From the NCBI GenBank assembly GCA_021604705.1, contig BQJM01000002.1, positions 37,256-101,255 on the forward strand: a DNA stretch of 64,000 nucleotides. The letters run 5' to 3'. Source of the DNA: a marine bacterium B5-7 (GTDB lineage Bacteria; Pseudomonadota; Gammaproteobacteria; BQJM01). The position numbers and the translations under genes are program-made. Below, in pieces: positions 9,314 through 18,541 of the stretch (its first letter is position 1; every line of letters starts with the position of its first letter). Under the pieces are notes generated by a model that searched no databases, was not told the DNA's origin, and worked only from the letters and a program-made list of their open reading frames with translations.

Positions 9314-10561
9314 GTGAATACACGCACTTTGCGATACAATGTAAGAATGAAAAAACAACTTAAACCGCTATTCGACAGTTTAGATTATCTAGATCGCGAG
9401 CCAACAACGGCGCCATACGCATACATTGATGCAGATGATTATCGTATGGCGCACCATTTTCTGTATTGCTATCGTGGAAGCGAAGCAACCTACAATGCCT
9501 ATCGACGTGAGGTCGAGCGTTTACTCCATTGGTGCGGTAGCGTCGCCCATAAAAACTTAACGGCCCTGCGGCGTGCAGACATCGAAGCCTTTATTTATTT
9601 TTGTCAGCGCCCACTAGCCCATTGGATTGGTTTAAAAAATGTAGCGCGCTTTGTGGATCGCGGCGGCGATCGCATCCCCAATCCCGACTGGCACCCCTTT
9701 GTCGCTAGCGTAAGCAAAGTCGCGCATCAACAAGGAAAAACAGCCTCGGCAGATAGTTTTTCCTTGTCTCAAAAAGCCTTGCAAGCGATCTTTGCTATCA
9801 CCGGTAGTTTTTATAATTTTTTAATTCAGGAAGATTACCTTGAGGTTAACCCCGTTGCACAAGTACGACAAAAAAGTAAATTCATTCGTAAACAACAAGG
9901 CAAACCAATGATCCGGCGCTTGTCGAATTTGCAATGGGATTATGTGATTGAAACCGCCGAACTCCTTGCAAAAGAAAATCCCGCCCAACATGAACGTACA
10001 CTTTTTATCATGAATGCATTATTCAGTATGTATTTGCGAATTTCCGAACTCGCATCCTCTGCACGCTGGACACCAGAAATGGGAGATTTCGCACGAGATC
10101 AAGATGGTTGCTGGTGGTTTACGACAGTCGGTAAAGGCAATAAGCAACGTAGTATTGCGGTTAGCGACACCATGCAAGCAGCACTCACACGTTACCGTAC
10201 TTTTTTAGGATTCTCTGCCCTACCCGCACCGGGCGACACAACGCCACTTGTCCCCAAAAATCGTGGCCACGGGCCCATCAGTAGTACGCGACAAATTCGT
10301 GAGATTGTTCAACACTGTTTTGATCAAGCCGTCACACGCATGATGAAAGATGGTTTCAAGGAAGATGTCACACAGTTACAAGCAGCCACAGTGCATTGGT
10401 TGCGACACACCGGTATTTCTGAAGATGTAAAACATCGCCCACGCGAGCACGTGCGAGATGATGCGGGTCATGGCTCTAGTGCCATCACCGACAAATACAT
10501 CGACATTGAAATGCGCGAACGCCATGCATCCGCCAAGAAAAAGCGGATTAAGTCGGATTGA
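9314..10561 (+). CDS. Tyrosine-type site-specific recombinase/integrase
   Basis: 415 residues. The N-terminal SAM-like core-binding domain spans about 45-180. The catalytic domain carries the full set of residues: Arg242 in YLRISELAS, Lys274 in GKGNKQR, His361 and Arg364 in HWLRHTG, His386 in AGHGS and Tyr395 in TDKYI. It cuts and rejoins DNA through a 3'-phosphotyrosine. It is longer than XerC/XerD (about 300) and has an insertion after the first conserved Arg, as in a solitary integrase family seen in Legionella and relatives. No att site, excisionase or cargo is evident nearby, so it may act at a distance or be a fixed chromosomal gene. The GTG at 9314 has AGGAAG very close; the ATG at 9347 is an alternative. 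The C-terminus is strongly basic. Confidence 0.9.
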   Translation: MNTRTLRYNVRMKKQLKPLFDSLDYLDREPTTAPYAYIDADDYRMAHHFLYCYRGSEATYNAYRREVERLLHWCGSVAHKNLTALRRADIEAFIYFCQRPLAHWIGLKNVARFVDRGGDRIPNPDWHPFVASVSKVAHQQGKTASADSFSLSQKALQAIFAITGSFYNFLIQEDYLEVNPVAQVRQKSKFIRKQQGKPMIRRLSNLQWDYVIETAELLAKENPAQHERTLFIMNALFSMYLRISELASSARWTPEMGDFARDQDGCWWFTTVGKGNKQRSIAVSDTMQAALTRYRTFLGFSALPAPGDTTPLVPKNRGHGPISSTRQIREIVQHCFDQAVTRMMKDGFKEDVTQLQAATVHWLRHTGISEDVKHRPREHVRDDAGHGSSAITDKYIDIEMRERHASAKKKRIKSD

Positions 10562-10566
10562 TGACT

Positions 10567-11244
10567 TTAACATTTAACATAACGCGTCGGATCGACAACA
10601 CCGGCCTCTTCAAAACCTTTTTTCCGTAATACACAACTATCGCATCGACCACACGCACGACCTTGCTCATCAGCTTGATAACAAGAAACCGTTAAAGTGT
10701 AATCCACACCAGCGGCAATACCTGCCTGGATAGTTTCCGCTTTGCTGAGATGCATTAGCGGCGCAACAATCTTTAAGGGATCGCCCTCCACGCCCGCTTT
10801 GGTCGCCAGGTTTGCCATTTGTTGAAATGCATCAAAATATTCTGGCCGACAATCCGGATATCCGGAATAATCCACACTGCTCGCACCAATCATAATCGTT
10901 TGTGCGCCTAACACTTCTGCCCAACCCATCGCAAAGGATAAAAAAATCGTATTGCGTGCTGGCACATAAGTAACAGGAATATCTCCATCACCTTGATAAT
11001 CAGGCACATCGGTATTTTCATCCGTCAGGGCGCAACCTTGAAAGTGTTGTAAAGAAAACTGCACAACATGATGTTCAGCAGCATTGAAGGCCTTGGCAAT
11101 CATTTTTGCGGCTTGCAATTCTGCACGGTGTCGTTGGCCGTAATCAAAGCTTAAGGCATACGTGGTATAACCTTCTTCTTTTGCTAACGCCAACACGGTT
11201 GCTGAATCCAGCCCACCAGACACTAATACCACTGCTTTTTTCAT
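10567..11244 (-). CDS. queC: 7-cyano-7-deazaguanine synthase
   Basis: 225 residues. QueC converts 7-carboxy-7-deazaguanine to preQ0 using ATP and ammonia, a step toward queuosine in tRNA. The ATP pyrophosphatase loop is [12 protein letters not shown] (9-20). The C-terminus holds the four zinc-binding cysteines ([18 protein letters not shown]). [13 protein letters not shown] is also diagnostic. It is convergent with the recombinase, with 5 bases between stops. No queD, queE or queF gene is next to it, so the pathway is dispersed here. Confidence 0.97.
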   Translation of the reverse strand: MKKAVVLVSGGLDSATVLALAKEEGYTTYALSFDYGQRHRAELQAAKMIAKAFNAAEHHVVQFSLQHFQGCALTDENTDVPDYQGDGDIPVTYVPARNTIFLSFAMGWAEVLGAQTIMIGASSVDYSGYPDCRPEYFDAFQQMANLATKAGVEGDPLKIVAPLMHLSKAETIQAGIAAGVDYTLTVSCYQADEQGRACGRCDSCVLRKKGFEEAGVVDPTRYVKC

Positions 11245-11325
11245 CTTGCCTCACAAAGCGTTAATCACCCATAGATTTGCACACCCCATCACTCGTAGCA
11301 TGAGGAAAACTTTAGGGAGTTAATC

Positions 11326-13209
11326 ATGCCACCTGATGCGTCGGACTGTATACGAAAAGATTCTTCGCTGCAAATATCGCAGGAAACACGCTACTTCCTG
11401 CATTTACGCAAGCAGCATCCAGAATCCACCGAAAAAGAAAGCATCAACATGCATGCTGCATTAGATGAGTTGGCTGAGCGTTATCAAAAAAGTGAGCATG
11501 AGGAAACTCAGCAAAAAATAAAACAACAAGCGTTACATTTATCATTTCCCCAATGGGCGCGCTACCAACACTTAAGTAATGAAAAACTTCGCGAGACACT
11601 CAGGCAGTTAGAGGCTCAGCTCATTCAACTGCTTTCTATCACAGAAGAACCTCTTGTGGTTATTCAACAAGTCAGAAAACAAGTGAAAAAAGCTTTTTTA
11701 GAAGCACAAGCTGATGATTTAGCTCAGATTGAGACAATCGATACACCGCTGCTCAATGAAACCATTGACTGGATTCAGTTAAAAAAGCAATACCCCCGAT
11801 ACCAAACTGTCATTACACAATACCAGAAACAATATGAATTATTTTATTCCCCCAAGAACAAGACCGAACATGCGCGCTTATGCTTGCGTGTAGCCGCATA
11901 CACACCGGACTTGCGCTTAGATATCCAACACTACTGCCAACAACAGTTATCACAACATCAAATCATTGTGCCGCTATCCACGCATGAGCGTGCCCCTGTT
12001 CTCAGTGCAGAACAATTTAATGCTTACCAGCGAAAATTAAAGACCCCCATTTCCTTACCCTGGCACAAACCCGATCATTGGCACTTTGGGATTCACATTC
12101 AATTAGCTAGACGGAGCCTATTTATCCCTAAAACAATCGCTACCCACTGCGGTATACAACTGCCCCTAAAATGGTGGCAATTTGTTCAAAAAAGATTTTG
12201 GCAAAAACGTAGCTACTGGCTGCTACGGCACAATAGCATGCTTACCACATCCAGCTGCGAGCCCCATAAGGCACAAACTGTCTGGATTGAACACTCTCCA
12301 CTTCGCGGCGTTAAGTGGCTCCTGAGCACCCTTACCCGGCTCCTGCTCCCTGGACTTTTCAGGATGCAGGAAGAATGGAAACATTGGGTTAAAGCGCAGT
12401 CACTCAGTAAACCTGCCCATAGCGGCCAGACACCATGGCGCACGGCAGCACTCCCAACTATCACCACATCGCACTGCCCAAGCACACTCACAAAGGCATT
12501 GAGTACAATAGCCGACGGAGAAAGCATCGCGGCAGATGCTTTAGCACTTTGCTGCATAAACATTAAGAAACTAGATGAAGAATCCAGGGTAACTTATTCA
12601 AATAAAATAGAAAAAATACTATTAAATTTTTCTGGTGATTACCCCACAAAAAACCCTATCCTGGTAGCTCAATCACTCTCTATCTTATTAAGCTGGGAAG
12701 ATGAGTCTTTTCTGGCTATTGCCAAAAATCACTTAGAAAAAACATTAAAAGAAAGCAACAATTCATTTGAAATCAAACACATAGCTCCACTTCTTAAAAG
12801 GATAGGAAGGTTAAAGCCAGACCATATTTCAGTCTTGCAAAAAGCACTATTACAACACCATCGTGCAGCAGCTGCGTGCGAAAAATCCTTAGAACAATTC
12901 CTAGAAAATCTTTCTGAAGAAGCGCAGCAATTAATAAAGAACGGACTCTCGATTACCCTCAATGACGTCACGCAAAACACATTAAAACAATTAACAGAAA
13001 CACGTAACACACACAAACACTACCTTCATGTCGGCGATAAACTGTTACAACACCTGCGCATATTGTCATCTACACAAGCGCGTATTCCAATCGCTTATCT
13101 TCAACAATATTGTCGTGAAAAACAATTAGATTTTTCACTGTTATTTCCATCACAAAAACCCGGAGAAACACTATGCCCAGCTTTACAGAAACACTACCTT
13201 TATCCATGA
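11326..13209 (+). CDS. Unrecognised 627-residue helical protein
   Basis: I do not recognise a family. AGGGAG lies 6-7 bases before the ATG. The first 150 residues are charged and Gln-rich with likely coiled-coil helices. Residues about 245-370 are aromatic- and basic-rich (LPLKWWQFVQKRFWQKRSYW and neighbours), with a short hydrophobic stretch around LLSTLTRLLLPGLF. The C-terminal 230 residues look like helical repeats. No signal peptide or clear catalytic motif was seen. The last 37 bases overlap the start of the next gene, so the two are probably translated together and work together. A secreted or structural role is possible but unsupported. Confidence 0.75.
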   Translation: MPPDASDCIRKDSSLQISQETRYFLHLRKQHPESTEKESINMHAALDELAERYQKSEHEETQQKIKQQALHLSFPQWARYQHLSNEKLRETLRQLEAQLIQLLSITEEPLVVIQQVRKQVKKAFLEAQADDLAQIETIDTPLLNETIDWIQLKKQYPRYQTVITQYQKQYELFYSPKNKTEHARLCLRVAAYTPDLRLDIQHYCQQQLSQHQIIVPLSTHERAPVLSAEQFNAYQRKLKTPISLPWHKPDHWHFGIHIQLARRSLFIPKTIATHCGIQLPLKWWQFVQKRFWQKRSYWLLRHNSMLTTSSCEPHKAQTVWIEHSPLRGVKWLLSTLTRLLLPGLFRMQEEWKHWVKAQSLSKPAHSGQTPWRTAALPTITTSHCPSTLTKALSTIADGESIAADALALCCINIKKLDEESRVTYSNKIEKILLNFSGDYPTKNPILVAQSLSILLSWEDESFLAIAKNHLEKTLKESNNSFEIKHIAPLLKRIGRLKPDHISVLQKALLQHHRAAAACEKSLEQFLENLSEEAQQLIKNGLSITLNDVTQNTLKQLTETRNTHKHYLHVGDKLLQHLRILSSTQARIPIAYLQQYCREKQLDFSLLFPSQKPGETLCPALQKHYLYP

Positions 13210-13901
13210 TCTTCCCGAGGGATTTCCCTTGCTCCGCATTTCGGGCAGCATTAATGGATGCAGTAAAAAAGTATTGCACCGCCCGAACGGAAATGCCACC
13301 TTACCGTAGCAATGATGTTGGCATTATCACGACACTAATTACCAACGCTGAATTAGACAACCTGGCATTACGTAAGGCCCTACATTCACACCTGGCAATC
13401 ATGTTAACGGGCTTCTGCTTATTTCGCTTAGAGTGCCTGCGTATTCCGATAGAAAACAGCCTGCTTAAAAAGCTGATTTTATCTGTGCTTTCCGCCTATC
13501 CTGTTGGAATATTACAGCAGGAAGAAATCCTCTATTTACAGCGCCGAGTAAACACAGCATCCCACAAAACAATAGAAGGTTTAACAAAAGAAACACAACA
13601 ACAAAAAGAAACCATACGAACACAACAATTAAAAATCTCTCGCTATCAACAGCGTGAAGCAAACGCGAAAGTGGACACAATAAAACTCAAACAAGAAAAT
13701 GAATCGCTTAGCCATACACTGGAAGAATCTTTAAAAAGAAACATTCAACTAGAATGTGACATGCGCGAACTAAAAGAAAAAGTGACGCAACAAGATAACC
13801 TAATTAAAGACATGCACAATATGCTGAGGACATTACAAACACAAATAAAATCAAACAGTCCCCGGGTAACAAAAGGTAATAAAAGCATGACGCTATTTTA
13901 A
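13173..13901 (+). CDS. Unrecognised coiled-coil protein coupled to the upstream gene
   Basis: 242 residues. It starts inside the previous gene in another frame, with GGAGAAACACT before its ATG, indicating translational coupling. Residues 1-125 look globular, with several Cys and a VGILQQEEILYLQRRV segment. Residues about 130-225 form a long coiled coil, rich in Gln, Lys and Glu with heptad-like Leu spacing, ending in a short basic tail. This is the plan of an adaptor or scaffold subunit rather than an enzyme. No family was recognised. Confidence 0.72.
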   Translation: MPSFTETLPLSMIFPRDFPCSAFRAALMDAVKKYCTARTEMPPYRSNDVGIITTLITNAELDNLALRKALHSHLAIMLTGFCLFRLECLRIPIENSLLKKLILSVLSAYPVGILQQEEILYLQRRVNTASHKTIEGLTKETQQQKETIRTQQLKISRYQQREANAKVDTIKLKQENESLSHTLEESLKRNIQLECDMRELKEKVTQQDNLIKDMHNMLRTLQTQIKSNSPRVTKGNKSMTLF

Positions 13902-14127
13902 GGTGATCAAAAATAGCCTCCCAAATCTGGTAGCACTTCGATCTAAAAACCACAATCAAACTTAAGGACAATTCTAGATCATTATTTTTTTTGTTCGCTA
14001 AGTGCTTGATATAACTCAGGCAATCAGAAACGGTAAAGCCATATCACCAAATTGGGTATTGAGCGGAGGCATGGTAACTCGATAAACTGGTTATGGTTTT
14101 TAAGTGAATCGAAAAGGAATTTGAATC

Positions 14128-14619
14128 ATGAGTACCGTTGCTAGTAGTTATACATTAAATACATTCGCACCAACAAAAGTTGGTTCTGTTCAACAAGCTT
14201 TGTTAACACCCTCTTCTTTGATGGACATGTTAATGAATACAACTTCTGTTGCGAGACAACAATCGCGTTATGCATTTGAAGATGCATTGATTGAAAAGTT
14301 AGATCGCGAAGCACCACTCTCTCCAGATTTTGCAAAAGCAAAACCCATGCAACGTATGGTTCGTGGTTTAGAGTCAGGCGTGATTACAACAAAGAAGTCC
14401 ATGAAAACAAAACGCTCCCCTAAACTACGTCACCGTTTATTAGGTTGGTTAGGCGCAAGCAATCGCACAAGCATCAATCCTTCTTCACCTAGCGTGCACC
14501 CTTCACTATTGGAATTGATCCAAATTCGCCATGCTGCAGAAAACAAGGGTCAAAAATCGACCACCAGCTGGAATGATACTGAGAGAACCACTAAACCTAG
14601 AGGACCTGGTTATTCTTAA
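14128..14619 (+). CDS. Unrecognised small basic protein
   Basis: 163 residues, preceded by AAGGAA 8 bases before the ATG. The first 40 residues are Ser/Thr-rich and mildly hydrophobic without a classical signal peptide. The centre has a strongly basic patch TTKKSMKTKRSPKLRHRLLG (87-106), and the tail is polar. No enzyme motif is visible. It lies 44 bases before another unknown gene on the same strand, so the two may form an operon. The basic patch could bind nucleic acid or membrane or act as a localisation signal; none of these is shown. Confidence 0.6.
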   Translation: MSTVASSYTLNTFAPTKVGSVQQALLTPSSLMDMLMNTTSVARQQSRYAFEDALIEKLDREAPLSPDFAKAKPMQRMVRGLESGVITTKKSMKTKRSPKLRHRLLGWLGASNRTSINPSSPSVHPSLLELIQIRHAAENKGQKSTTSWNDTERTTKPRGPGYS

Positions 14620-14663
14620 CGCAGTTCTAGGATAATACGATCTAACGCAAAGGAGTGCGTGTG

Positions 14664-15611
14664 ATGCCACCCAAAGAAGAAACAAGTTATTGGCTTGCCC
14701 AGCTATGGCAGGACGTTAAAAAACGTTGGCGTTTTGATCATGCGCCGAGGTATGACGTCACACGCCAAGATAGTAAACCAGGCAGGCAAAATGGCAGCAT
14801 CATGCAGACGACTTTTTTTCGTGAGATTACGGCAATTAGCTTACCGTTCATTAGGGTCTCCCGCCCCTCATTACTTACACGTTTTTTTCGATGGGCGTTT
14901 CGTCGCAAAACGTTTGGAAAACGAGATGCGCTTTTGAATGATCTCAATACAGTTTTAGGCTTGAAGAAAGATCGAACCTTACATGCAAAACAAGCGGTAT
15001 TAAGGATTCTCTTAGCGCACAAGAAAGGAGAAACTGGTTGGGCTTGGCCAGGCCGTTGGAAACTCGCGAAACTGCTGAAGCCTATTTATAAACAACACTT
15101 TAAAAATGATGAGATCAACACATCAAAAAAAATTACAGCATTAATAGCTGCAACGGCAGAAGAAATCAAAAAGTCAGAAGAGGCTCGTTTTGAACGACGA
15201 AAAGCAGCGGCTGAGGGCGGTCTCTCGGTTGTCTCAATGATGTCAATTACATCTATGAATCATGAGTCGTTAACGGCAGATATACTACGCGAAATAAGCA
15301 CCAGTAGCGGCAATGGCATTAGCCTGGGAGTAATTAATGAAGTTAGTGCCGCAAGAGTGCACCAATGTGTCAAAGAGGACCCCAACAGCGATACTAACAG
15401 TGACAGCAGCGAAGATTCCAGCCCTGCTTCGACACTCAGTTCTCCTCGAAAAGCCTCATCCCCACCTATTAGTGCGAATAACCCAAAGCCTGTTCGTCGA
15501 ACATTATCTGGTGCAGCAAGCGATATTGAAACATTCCTTAGTGCCGCAGATCCAAACCTAAACATTCAGGAATTTTCATCTGCTATTCCGGTTAATCAAC
15601 CGCCGCATTAA
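14664..15611 (+). CDS. Unrecognised protein with basic middle and Ser-rich acidic tail
   Basis: The start is placed at the ATG at 14664 because AAGGAG lies 8 bases before it; the upstream GTG at 14655 overlaps that ribosome site. This gives 315 residues. Residues 70-140 are very basic and aromatic (RFFRWAFRRKTFGKRD, WAWPGRWKLAKLLKP), and 160-185 is a charged helix. Residues about 235-290 are Ser/Asp/Pro-rich (DTNSDSSEDSSPASTLSSPR), like disordered eukaryotic regions with proline-directed Ser sites. No known domain was found. A type A repeat follows 8 bases after the stop. Candidate effector by composition only. Confidence 0.62.
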   Translation: MPPKEETSYWLAQLWQDVKKRWRFDHAPRYDVTRQDSKPGRQNGSIMQTTFFREITAISLPFIRVSRPSLLTRFFRWAFRRKTFGKRDALLNDLNTVLGLKKDRTLHAKQAVLRILLAHKKGETGWAWPGRWKLAKLLKPIYKQHFKNDEINTSKKITALIAATAEEIKKSEEARFERRKAAAEGGLSVVSMMSITSMNHESLTADILREISTSSGNGISLGVINEVSAARVHQCVKEDPNSDTNSDSSEDSSPASTLSSPRKASSPPISANNPKPVRRTLSGAASDIETFLSAADPNLNIQEFSSAIPVNQPPH

Positions 15612-15619
15612 GTGACCTT

Positions 15620-15699
15620 GTCATCCCGCGCTTGACGCGGGATCTCCATCTATCACTACAGCTCCTGCAGGAGATCCCGGCTCAAGGCCGGGATGACAG
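15620..15699. repeat. Type A palindromic repeat, complete copy
   Basis: An 80-bp element: GTCATCCCGCGCTTGACGCG... on the left, with the right arm ending ...GGCCGGGATGACAG as an imperfect inverse of the left. Each arm can also fold on itself (CCCGCG-CTTGA-CGCGGG type). The same design recurs at 15760, 26139, 26994, 27909 and 63942. Confidence 0.9.
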
Positions 15700-15759
15700 T
15701 AGTATTAGACAGCGCTCTCAACAGGGCATTGAAAAAAATAGAGTACTGAGTTAATTACT

Positions 15760-15849
15760 GTCATCCCGCGCTTGACGCGGGATCTCCATCAGGTGCTAGT
15801 TTACTTCTTAGTACTATCAGGAGACCCAGCATCAAATGCGGGGTGACAA
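15760..15849. repeat. Type A palindromic repeat, degenerate right arm
   Basis: The left arm is identical to the copy at 15620, but the right arm has drifted (GGAGACCCAGCATCAAATGC). It ends about 20 bases before the stop codon of the minus-strand GST gene, and a further GAATGACAG fragment fills the gap. Confidence 0.85.
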
Positions 15850-15869
15850 TGTCAAGGCGCGAATGACAG

Positions 15870-16472
15870 CTACGCAGGCTGCTTAACCATAATCGCCTCA
15901 AAGTACGGATGCCCTTCAAACTCGGTAAGCCAAGCCTGTAAGCCTTTGTAAGGCGTACTCGCAAACCAGTCACGATCAACAATCGCCACACGACGCACAA
16001 AGGGGAAAATCGCGACATCAATCCAGCGACGTTGATTGCCGAATAAAAACGGCTGTTTTTCTAGCCTCACTGCTAATTTTTTCAAGAATACTTCCGTTAG
16101 GTCACGATGTTCTTCCTGGGTTTTAGTGGGTTCACGAAATGGATATTTATAATGATCGGAATGCAGACGAAAGTAGGTATCATTTTCTTTGAACAAGGCC
16201 ATCATTTCAGGATCATCGTTCCACCATCCTTCAGGATCGTGTTGCGCCAAGGCCCAACGCATCACATCAAAACTTTCATCAATCACCGTACCATCGGGTA
16301 GTTGCAAAACAGGCACCGTGCCTTTCGGCGACAAATCCAACATTGCTTGCGGTTTGTTTTTTAAATCGACTTCATGATATTCAGGAATGATACCTGCATA
16401 TTGCAGTGCAAACCGTGCTCGCATGACATACGGGCAACGTCGAAAGGCATAGAGTACGGGTACGTTACTCAT
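15870..16472 (-). CDS. Glutathione S-transferase, Cys-type (omega/glutaredoxin-like)
   Basis: The start was moved to the ATG at 16472, which begins MSNVPVLYAF and overlaps the stop of trhO by the ATGA pattern; this gives 200 residues. The N-terminal thioredoxin-fold half has RRCPYVMRARFAL with a Cys in the active position, as in omega-class or glutaredoxin-like GSTs, then KGTVPVLQLPDGTVIDES, which forms the glutathione-binding site. The C-terminal half is the all-helical GST domain (WIDVAIFPFVRR). Such enzymes reduce mixed disulfides or dehydroascorbate-type substrates with glutathione. Co-translated with trhO; the functional link is unknown. Confidence 0.88.
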   Translation of the reverse strand: MSNVPVLYAFRRCPYVMRARFALQYAGIIPEYHEVDLKNKPQAMLDLSPKGTVPVLQLPDGTVIDESFDVMRWALAQHDPEGWWNDDPEMMALFKENDTYFRLHSDHYKYPFREPTKTQEEHRDLTEVFLKKLAVRLEKQPFLFGNQRRWIDVAIFPFVRRVAIVDRDWFASTPYKGLQAWLTEFEGHPYFEAIMVKQPA

Positions 16473-17311
16473 GCGATTTTCTCTTGTTGAGCAACAGGTA
16501 AATCCGCATGACAATACGGGCAAACACCTTCCGCTTCTTTTTGTTCTGCAGCTGTCAATGGATTTTGGCAGGCGTAACATTGGATCGTATCGGTTTCTTC
16601 TAGTTGCGCATTCACTGCAACACGTTTATCAAACACAAAGCATTCACCATCGTAATGCTCGCCGCCGACTTGCTCAAAATAATTTAAAATACCGCCATCT
16701 AGCTGATAAACTTCTTTAAAACCTGCTTTTTCCATTAGCGTAGCCGCTTTTTCACAGCGGATACCACCCGTGCAGAATGTCACAACTGGTTTATCTTTCA
16801 TTTCTTCTGGCAGATCTGCAATCGCATTGGGGAATTCTTTAAATGTTTGTAAATCTAACTCGACTGCATTTTCAAAGGTACCTACTTTTACTTCATAATC
16901 ATTACGCGTATCTAGCACAACCATATCTTTCCCACTTTCATACCATTTTTTCAAGGTAGCAGGATCTAAGCGTGCAGCAGTATGCTCTTCTGGTGCAATA
17001 CCATCGATACCAAACGCAATAATTTCTTTTTTCAATTTGACTAGCATACGAGTAAACGGTTGATAGTCAGAAAAACTTTCTTTGTAATACAAATCGTCGA
17101 ATTCTGGATAGGTTGTCATAAAATCACGAAATGCTTGCATGTTATCTGCACTTGCCGCAAGAAATAAGTTAATGCCTTCAGGGCTTAAAAGAATTGTGCC
17201 TTTCATATCGAGTTCAGCTGTCTTTTCGCGCATGACTTCTCGTAACGCAGGTAAGCCGGCTTCGCTTAGTTGTACAAATTTATAAGCAGCTACATTTAAA
17301 AATTGCATCAT
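16469..17311 (-). CDS. trhO: tRNA uridine-34 hydroxylase, rhodanese family
   Basis: 280 residues. TrhO (YceA) uses oxygen to hydroxylate U34 of tRNA toward 5-hydroxyuridine, the base later made into cmo5U or mcmo5U. The N-terminal ferredoxin-like domain is followed by the rhodanese domain with Cys180 in FCTGGIRCEKA and the family-typical YQLDGGILNYFEQVGG and YDGECFVFDKR. The C-terminus has a CxxC...CxxC pair (CYAC and CPYC) suggesting metal binding, commonly seen in YceA homologues. Two in-frame ATGs stand at the start; GAGGA lies 5 bases before the first. First gene of a two-gene unit with the GST. Confidence 0.95.
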   Translation of the reverse strand: MMQFLNVAAYKFVQLSEAGLPALREVMREKTAELDMKGTILLSPEGINLFLAASADNMQAFRDFMTTYPEFDDLYYKESFSDYQPFTRMLVKLKKEIIAFGIDGIAPEEHTAARLDPATLKKWYESGKDMVVLDTRNDYEVKVGTFENAVELDLQTFKEFPNAIADLPEEMKDKPVVTFCTGGIRCEKAATLMEKAGFKEVYQLDGGILNYFEQVGGEHYDGECFVFDKRVAVNAQLEETDTIQCYACQNPLTAAEQKEAEGVCPYCHADLPVAQQEKIA

Positions 17312-17475
17312 CTGTCCTCACTTGGGGGAAAATCAATCAAAACGAGGCAGCAGCATAACAATATTTACACAGAACTTCCAATATTTTCTGTCAATCTAGA
17401 GAAAATGATTGTCAAATGATGTTTTTTTCTCTAGTCTTCTGACCCGTCAGCAAAAAAACAAAGTGGAGTTGTATT

Positions 17476-18519
17476 ATGACTGTTGCTATTCATCACGATA
17501 TTGATTTGCCCCCTATTCAAGACATGCTACACATCATCGAATCCGGTGACGTTCACATTAAGCGTGATGAAGAAAGTGGCTTACTTTCCATTATTGCTGT
17601 TCACAGCACAAAACGCGGCCCAGCCATGGGTGGTTGTCGCTGCATTCGTTACCCCAACTTACGTACCGCTGTTTACGATGCGATGCGCCTAGCGAAAGGT
17701 ATGAGTTACAAAACCGCGATTAGTGGTTTACCACTCGGTGGCGCGAAAGGCGTAATCATCCTTCCGGATGAACCTGTTGACCGCACCAAACTTTTTGAAG
17801 CTTACGGACGCTTCGTAGATTCTATCGGCGGCCGTTACATCACTGCCATGGATAGTGGTACCTGCAATGCAGATATGGATGTTTTATCTCGATACACAGA
17901 TCACTGTGCTAGCCGCACAGAGCATGGTAACCCTGCCCCTGCAACCGCACACGGTGCCTTTGTCGGTATTAAAGCGGCTGTTAAATTCAAATTAGATCGC
18001 GATGATTTAGCCGGCTTAACTGTGGCTATTCAGGGTGTTGGAAATGTCGGGTATAACCTAGCGAAACACTTACACGACGCTGGCGCCAAATTAATTGTCA
18101 GCGATGTTAATGCAACAAACGTTGATCGTTGTGTCAGTGAGTTTCATGCAGAAGCCGTGCCCATCGAAGATATTTTATCGGTTGAATGCGATGTGCTATC
18201 ACCGAATGCACTGGGCGCTATTTTTACTGAAGAAACAGTCCCTACGCTGCAAACAAAAATCATTGCAGGTGCCGCAAACAACCAATTAATGAAAGCGCAT
18301 TTATGTAACGACATTGCAAAGCGAGATATTTTGTTTGCACCCGATTACGTGGTAAATGCAGGTGGCGTGATTCATGCTGCCGCTGCTATCGGTAAAAATG
18401 ACACGGTGACAACAGACGATATCTACGACAACTTAATGGAAATCTTTAAGCGTGCCGCGCACGAAGACGCACCGCCAGCACAAGTTGCTCATGAAATCGC
18501 GCTAGAACGCCTAGGCTAA
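17476..18519 (+). CDS. ldh: Leucine (branched-chain amino acid) dehydrogenase
   Basis: 347 residues of the Glu/Leu/Phe/Val dehydrogenase family. It oxidatively deaminates branched-chain amino acids to 2-oxo acids with NAD+. GPAMGGCRCIRYPN and KGMSYKTAISGLPLGGAKGV carry the substrate site and catalytic Lys. GVGNVGYNLAKHL is the Rossmann loop. Length fits leucine dehydrogenase, not glutamate dehydrogenase (about 450). It is followed by 2-oxoacid dehydrogenase genes 22 bases downstream, so the product can feed straight into that complex. A possible promoter (TTGTCA at 17409, 17-base spacer, TAGTCT) precedes it. GTGGAG serves as ribosome site. Confidence 0.93.
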   Translation: MTVAIHHDIDLPPIQDMLHIIESGDVHIKRDEESGLLSIIAVHSTKRGPAMGGCRCIRYPNLRTAVYDAMRLAKGMSYKTAISGLPLGGAKGVIILPDEPVDRTKLFEAYGRFVDSIGGRYITAMDSGTCNADMDVLSRYTDHCASRTEHGNPAPATAHGAFVGIKAAVKFKLDRDDLAGLTVAIQGVGNVGYNLAKHLHDAGAKLIVSDVNATNVDRCVSEFHAEAVPIEDILSVECDVLSPNALGAIFTEETVPTLQTKIIAGAANNQLMKAHLCNDIAKRDILFAPDYVVNAGGVIHAAAAIGKNDTVTTDDIYDNLMEIFKRAAHEDAPPAQVAHEIALERLG

Positions 18520-18541
18520 ACGTTAGGAGACGTTCTTTATC

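Noticed and set aside
15620..15849. Type A repeats as intrinsic terminators
   Set aside because: The hairpins are GC-rich but lack the following T run and also occur inside coding sequence.
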